This document shows positions 6,098-8,851 of a stretch of DNA of 8,851 bases, piece by piece (the first letter of the stretch is position 1; every line of letters starts with the position of its first letter). Location of the stretch: positions 1 to 8,851 of the forward strand of contig CALIEP010000283.1 of NCBI GenBank assembly GCA_938022345.1, written 5' to 3'. Made by a program: the position numbers and the translations under genes. The notes beneath the pieces were generated by a model. It searched no databases. It was not told where the DNA came from and saw only the letters and a program-made list of their open reading frames with translations. The DNA is from an uncultured Actinomyces sp. (GTDB lineage: Bacteria; Actinomycetota; Actinomycetes; Actinomycetales; Actinomycetaceae).

Positions 6098-7762
6098 ATG
6101 TCGAATACACCTCAAGCTTCACCCGAAACTCCCGAAAAATCTCAGAACACGCGTCGACGCGGCGTGGTTCGATTAGTGCTTTCGCTAGCACTGATGGCTG
6201 TGTGTCCGCTGTTTTTCCTGAGTTCTTTTATCCAAAACGGGATCAGCGGAGCAAGTAAGGCCGATTTCGCTCCTGAGGTTGTTGTTGAAGATCAATCGTC
6301 AGTCTTCGAAGATGTCAACGGGCAATCCTTGGGTACTGCAATGGAATCCATTGGATTTCGTCAGCCTGTTAAACTGGTGATTCTCTCAACCGATAACGTA
6401 CCGACAGGCAATCTCAACGAAGCAGTCTTGAACTATGCTCGTTCAAACCACAAAGAATGGTTATCTGCGAGCCGAGATAAGTGGGCAGACGGCCTGGTAA
6501 TTCTTGCGGTTTCCCCCAGCTACCGGAAAGTTGGGACGTATTTTGGTGAAGACGTCAAGGTTTCTTCCTCAAAACAAAGCACAATTCAAGAGGCTGCGAA
6601 GGATGACTTTCTATCAGGGGAGTGGAGTCAAGGGATGCTCCAGGCAGCTCAGACGGCTGCCAAGTATGTGCCTGACTCTTCCGGTAACGGTGGGGAAGAC
6701 TCTGTCCCGCCTTTCTACTCTTTCGTCTTGCTGATTGCCGGTGCAGCGAACCTGCTTCGGGGGTTCCGTCTGCGTTCCTCGACAAAGCGCAACCTTCGTG
6801 AAGCGCGAGCACACTGGGATGTTGTTCAGGCTGATCGCTACCGTGCAGAGCAAGCATTTGCAGGTATCGGGGATGCAGGTAAATACAAGACCGGACTTGA
6901 TATGCGTTACAAGCGCTATGAGTCAGATTTCGTCGAGGCCGGGAAAGAATGGGATGAAATCGGTAATCCCACCTTATTACAAACCCTCAGCGCAGCGCTC
7001 AATAACGCCAGTGGCGACTTGCGCCAGCGTACCGAATCTATGGATGCGAGCGATGACACCTTCGCTGCCGCGGCTGAGTTCTTCAATCTGGGAGCCGGAT
7101 GGGTTGACGTCTGGATGAAAGAGATTGGTCCGGTCATGGAAGACCTCGAGGTCCTCTGCGAATTGGTGACTTCTGTGAGTGAGGAATTGGGCACTCCAGA
7201 TGCCATACGTGGTCGTGATGAAATCCTGCAGTGGTCCAGCCAGCAAATGGCGCTGATCGACTCCCTTAAAGAGCAATTGGCAAAGGGCGGTATTACTCCA
7301 ATCGCGGCTCTTGAAAAGCTCGATGAAATTGCTGAAGGTACCCGCCGCTGGGCAAAGGGAATTATTCTTGCCTCCTTGAAAGCTGATCCCTCCTCGAATA
7401 GCGATAAGCGGTACGAGCAGTGGGAGAACTCCCAGAAGGAACGCGAAGCCGCCTATTCTGCTGATTACACGGGGTACTACCACCTGAACGGTGTTCTACA
7501 TAACTACGATCCTGCGAAAACGATCCGCTTGAACTCTCAGTCCGCGGGTATCGATCTTGCTGCTTTGAAGGCTGCCGCATTCGGTACCTATGCAGGTTGG
7601 AACTCCTCCACGGATAACTGGTACCTCTATCAACCTCTAGCGACTGATCGTTCGTATTATCAGTCCGCTCACTCATGGACACCCAGTAGTGATTCATCGA
7701 GTAGCGACTATGGAAGCTCAGGAGGGGGCTTCTCGGGATCTGGGTCTTCCTCGTCGTTCTAG
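6098..7762 (+). CDS. Membrane-anchored TPM-domain-like protein (DUF5129-like), unknown function
   Basis: The predicted protein is 554 residues. Residues 1-22 are polar and basic, then a hydrophobic segment at ~23-46 (VVRLVLSLALMAVCPLFFLSSF) is an anchor or uncleaved signal. Residues ~62-192 resemble a TPM (TLP18.3/Psb32/MOLO-1) domain: a VFEDVNG start, the strand VKLVILSTDN, the core WADGLVILAVSPSYRKVGTYFGEDV, and a closing helix. A second hydrophobic segment at ~206-222 (FYSFVLLIAGAANLL) follows. The remaining ~330 residues are largely helical and charged (~225-425), then a Tyr/Asn-rich part with HLNGVLHNYDP and a Ser/Gly tail (SSDSSSSDYGSSGGGFSGSG). A Gly/Ser-rich tail is common in TPM proteins. 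The TPM part is likely outside the membrane and the helical part cytoplasmic, though topology is inferred. The DUF5129 label is from memory of similar actinobacterial proteins. It has its own promoter and sits between rho and rpmE, with no sign of a functional partner. Confidence 0.8.
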   Translation: MSNTPQASPETPEKSQNTRRRGVVRLVLSLALMAVCPLFFLSSFIQNGISGASKADFAPEVVVEDQSSVFEDVNGQSLGTAMESIGFRQPVKLVILSTDNVPTGNLNEAVLNYARSNHKEWLSASRDKWADGLVILAVSPSYRKVGTYFGEDVKVSSSKQSTIQEAAKDDFLSGEWSQGMLQAAQTAAKYVPDSSGNGGEDSVPPFYSFVLLIAGAANLLRGFRLRSSTKRNLREARAHWDVVQADRYRAEQAFAGIGDAGKYKTGLDMRYKRYESDFVEAGKEWDEIGNPTLLQTLSAALNNASGDLRQRTESMDASDDTFAAAAEFFNLGAGWVDVWMKEIGPVMEDLEVLCELVTSVSEELGTPDAIRGRDEILQWSSQQMALIDSLKEQLAKGGITPIAALEKLDEIAEGTRRWAKGIILASLKADPSSNSDKRYEQWENSQKEREAAYSADYTGYYHLNGVLHNYDPAKTIRLNSQSAGIDLAALKAAAFGTYAGWNSSTDNWYLYQPLATDRSYYQSAHSWTPSSDSSSSDYGSSGGGFSGSGSSSSF

Positions 7763-7958
7763 ACCAGAGCATTACCTATTTCACGCACGGCGAATGAACT
7801 GAGCGTGAAAAAATAGCGATTCGCATGGCATAATGTCATGTCGGCTTCCGCCTCACCGGAGTGCTTCTTTGAGAGAATCGAAGAAGGTGACTCGTTGCCA
7901 GATGCGATGAGCACTGCATTTCGGACCCGGAGCACCAAACGATCCAGGAGATATTTCC
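7763..7958 (+). promoter_or_regulatory. rpmE promoter and structured leader (candidate ribosomal-protein leader)
   Basis: CATAAT at 7829-7834 is a good -10, with TGAAAA 17 bases upstream as a weak -35. The -10 lies in an imperfect palindrome, ATGGCATAATGTCAT (7825-7839). The predicted leader of about 118 nt contains a 9-bp hairpin, CTTCTTTGA / TCGAAGAAG with loop GAGAA (7864-7886), which can be lengthened by GAGTG/ACTC and CACC/GGTG pairings nearby. Structured L31 leaders have been described in Actinobacteria; membership of that class is not shown here. AGGAG (7946-7950) is the rpmE ribosome binding site. Confidence 0.4.
7776..7816. repeat. Inverted repeat after the TPM-like gene
   Basis: CTATTTCACGC (7776-7786) pairs with GCGTGAAAAAATAG (7803-7816): 11 base pairs with a 2-base bulge, around a 16-base loop. 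No T tract follows on either strand. It could be a hairpin ending the upstream transcript without a U tail, or an operator of the rpmE promoter, whose -35 region overlaps the right arm. Confidence 0.4.
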
Positions 7959-8180
7959 ATGAAGAAGGGCATTCACCCCGAATACGTGGACACCGTTGTG
8001 ACCTGCACCTGCGGCAACACCTTCCACACCCGTTCCACCATCACCTCTGGCGAGATGCGCGTGGACGTTTGCTCCGCTTGCCACCCGTTCTACACCGGCA
8101 AGCAGAAGATCCTCGACACCGGCGGTCGTGTCGCCCGTTTCGAGGCGCGTTACGGAAAGCGCGTACGCCCCTCCAAGTGA
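7959..8180 (+). CDS. rpmE: 50S ribosomal protein L31 (zinc-binding type)
   Basis: This small 50S subunit protein helps bridge the two ribosomal subunits. It has 73 residues, standard for L31, and begins MKKGIHPEYVDTVVTC. The zinc-ribbon cysteines Cys16, Cys18, Cys38 and Cys41 are all present (CTCG and CSACHPFYTG), so this is the zinc-containing form rather than the zinc-free paralogue made under zinc starvation. The C-terminus GGRVARFEARYGKR is also typical. AGGAG lies eight bases before the ATG. Its neighbours rho and prfA match the actinobacterial order, with an added gene between rho and rpmE. A strong hairpin closes the gene before prfA, so prfA may depend on read-through or its own promoter. 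Confidence 0.97.
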   Translation: MKKGIHPEYVDTVVTCTCGNTFHTRSTITSGEMRVDVCSACHPFYTGKQKILDTGGRVARFEARYGKRVRPSK

Positions 8181-8187
8181 GCTTTTA

Positions 8188-8231
8188 ATCGGCGCCGACG
8201 ACTTATGGTCGTCGGCGCCGATGTGTTTAAA
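8188..8231 (+). terminator. Hairpin terminator between rpmE and prfA
   Basis: Fifteen bases (8188-8202, ATCGGCGCCGACGAC) pair perfectly with 8208-8222 around the loop TTATG. The tail is GTGTTTAAA, a weak T run, so termination may be partial. It begins seven bases after the rpmE stop. Confidence 0.8.
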
Positions 8232-8269
8232 CGGCTACCCTTGAACTACTCCCGCAGGAAGGATCAGAC

Positions 8270-8851
8270 ATGAGTGCTCTTGGAGAAGAATTCTCCGCAT
8301 TGGACGCGCTACTTGACGAACACGCGCAGCTTGAAACTCGAATGTCAGATCCGGATGTCCTTTCTTCTCCCAAGCTTCTCAAGCAAGTCTCTCGTCGTTA
8401 CGCGGAGCTTTCGCGCATTAAAGCCGCTGCGGATCAGCTGGAGCATGCGCAGGGAGATCTCGAGGCCGCTCGGGAGCTTGCCGAAGATGATTCCTCTTTC
8501 GCAGAGGAAATCCCCGCATTGGAAGAAGCAGAGCGAACCGCTCACGAACATCTTCTGTCTATCCTTGCGCCGCGAGATCCCGATGATGCCTGTGATGTCA
8601 TCTTGGAAATCAAAGCAGGTGAAGGCGGTGAAGAATCCGCGCTCTTTGCCGCTGATCTTGCCCGGATGTATCTGCGCTACGCGGATTCGAAGGGGTGGAA
8701 GACCAGTGAGTTGTCCTCCACTTACACGGAGCTAGGCGGTTTTAAAGAAGTCACCCTTGCGATTAGAGCGTCTGGTAATCCCGCACCAGATGAAGGAGTG
8801 TGGGCGCACCTGAAGTATGAAGGGGGAGTGCACCGAGTACAGCGAGTTCCC
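8270..8851 (+). CDS. prfA: Peptide chain release factor 1, N-terminal 194 codons; 3' end outside window
   Basis: RF1 recognises UAA and UAG in the ribosomal A site and triggers peptide release. Translation from the ATG at 8270, with AGGAAGGA six bases upstream (8256-8263), stays open to the right edge. Residues ~1-105 form the helical N-terminal domain (ALDALLDEHAQLETRMSDPD). The PCRF domain starts near residue 106 with VILEIKAGEGGEESALFAADL and YLRYADSKGW, and the visible end reads EGGVHRVQRVP, the conserved lead-in to the codon-recognition domain. The PxT anticodon-like motif and the GGQ catalytic motif lie beyond the edge, so RF1 rather than RF2 is assigned from the N-terminal sequence and the rpmE-prfA order. 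The start falls 47 bases after the rpmE terminator hairpin; TACCCT at 8236-8241 might be a -10 for a separate promoter. Confidence 0.95.
   Translation, partial: MSALGEEFSALDALLDEHAQLETRMSDPDVLSSPKLLKQVSRRYAELSRIKAAADQLEHAQGDLEAARELAEDDSSFAEEIPALEEAERTAHEHLLSILAPRDPDDACDVILEIKAGEGGEESALFAADLARMYLRYADSKGWKTSELSSTYTELGGFKEVTLAIRASGNPAPDEGVWAHLKYEGGVHRVQRVP

Noticed and set aside
7825..7839. Zur-type zinc operator at rpmE
   Set aside because: The imperfect palindrome does not resemble the known Zur box, and zinc-binding L31 is not the copy usually under Zur control.
7838..8188. 116-codon plus-strand frame overlapping the rpmE leader and gene
   Set aside because: It is out of frame with the clear L31 gene, has no ribosome binding site, and its product is an arginine/histidine-rich shadow of rpmE.
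8274..8735. 153-codon plus-strand frame near the right edge
   Set aside because: It is another frame of prfA, whose true frame starts at 8270 and runs off the edge without a stop.

Overview
The window looks like chromosomal DNA of a moderately GC-rich actinobacterium, most likely a facultatively anaerobic Actinomycetaceae-type organism (Actinomyces/Schaalia-like). This rests on three things: the order hom, thrB, rho, rpmE, prfA, which is the classic actinobacterial arrangement; a Rho factor with a long arginine-rich N-terminal insertion; and a pyruvate formate-lyase that resembles bifidobacterial/actinomycete forms. Genus assignment is inference.

Layout. Positions 1-1227 (minus strand) hold the first ~409 codons of pflB, running off the left edge. 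The reading frame is broken at 781-783 by an in-frame TAG inside a 20-nt purely A/T patch that replaces six conserved codons. A 357-bp divergent intergenic region (1228-1584) carries two GGAC-N4-GTCC palindromes 32 bp apart, resembling DosR/DevR-type boxes, and a direct repeat close to the hom promoter. On the plus strand follow hom (1585-2889) and thrB (2910-3872), then a 204-bp structured leader and rho (4077-5801, TTG start). Rho is closed by a strong intrinsic terminator. Next come a possible 42-residue basic ORF (5902-6030), a membrane-anchored TPM-like protein of 554 residues (6098-7762), a 196-bp leader with a 9-bp hairpin, and rpmE (7959-8180). A perfect 15-bp terminator hairpin follows, and prfA (8270 onward) runs off the right edge.

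How the genes fit together. PflB would supply anaerobic pyruvate cleavage to acetyl-CoA and formate. Hom and ThrB make O-phosphohomoserine for threonine; thrC, which often sits between or next to them in relatives, is not in this window. Rho, L31 and RF1 form a transcription/translation housekeeping block, into which the TPM-like membrane gene has been inserted between rho and rpmE.

I see no mobile element, CRISPR array, tRNA or rRNA. No clear new multi-gene system is evident. The items most worth a second look are the broken pflB codon patch, the twin oxygen-type operator candidates, the modular repeats in the Rho insertion, and the TPM-like protein.
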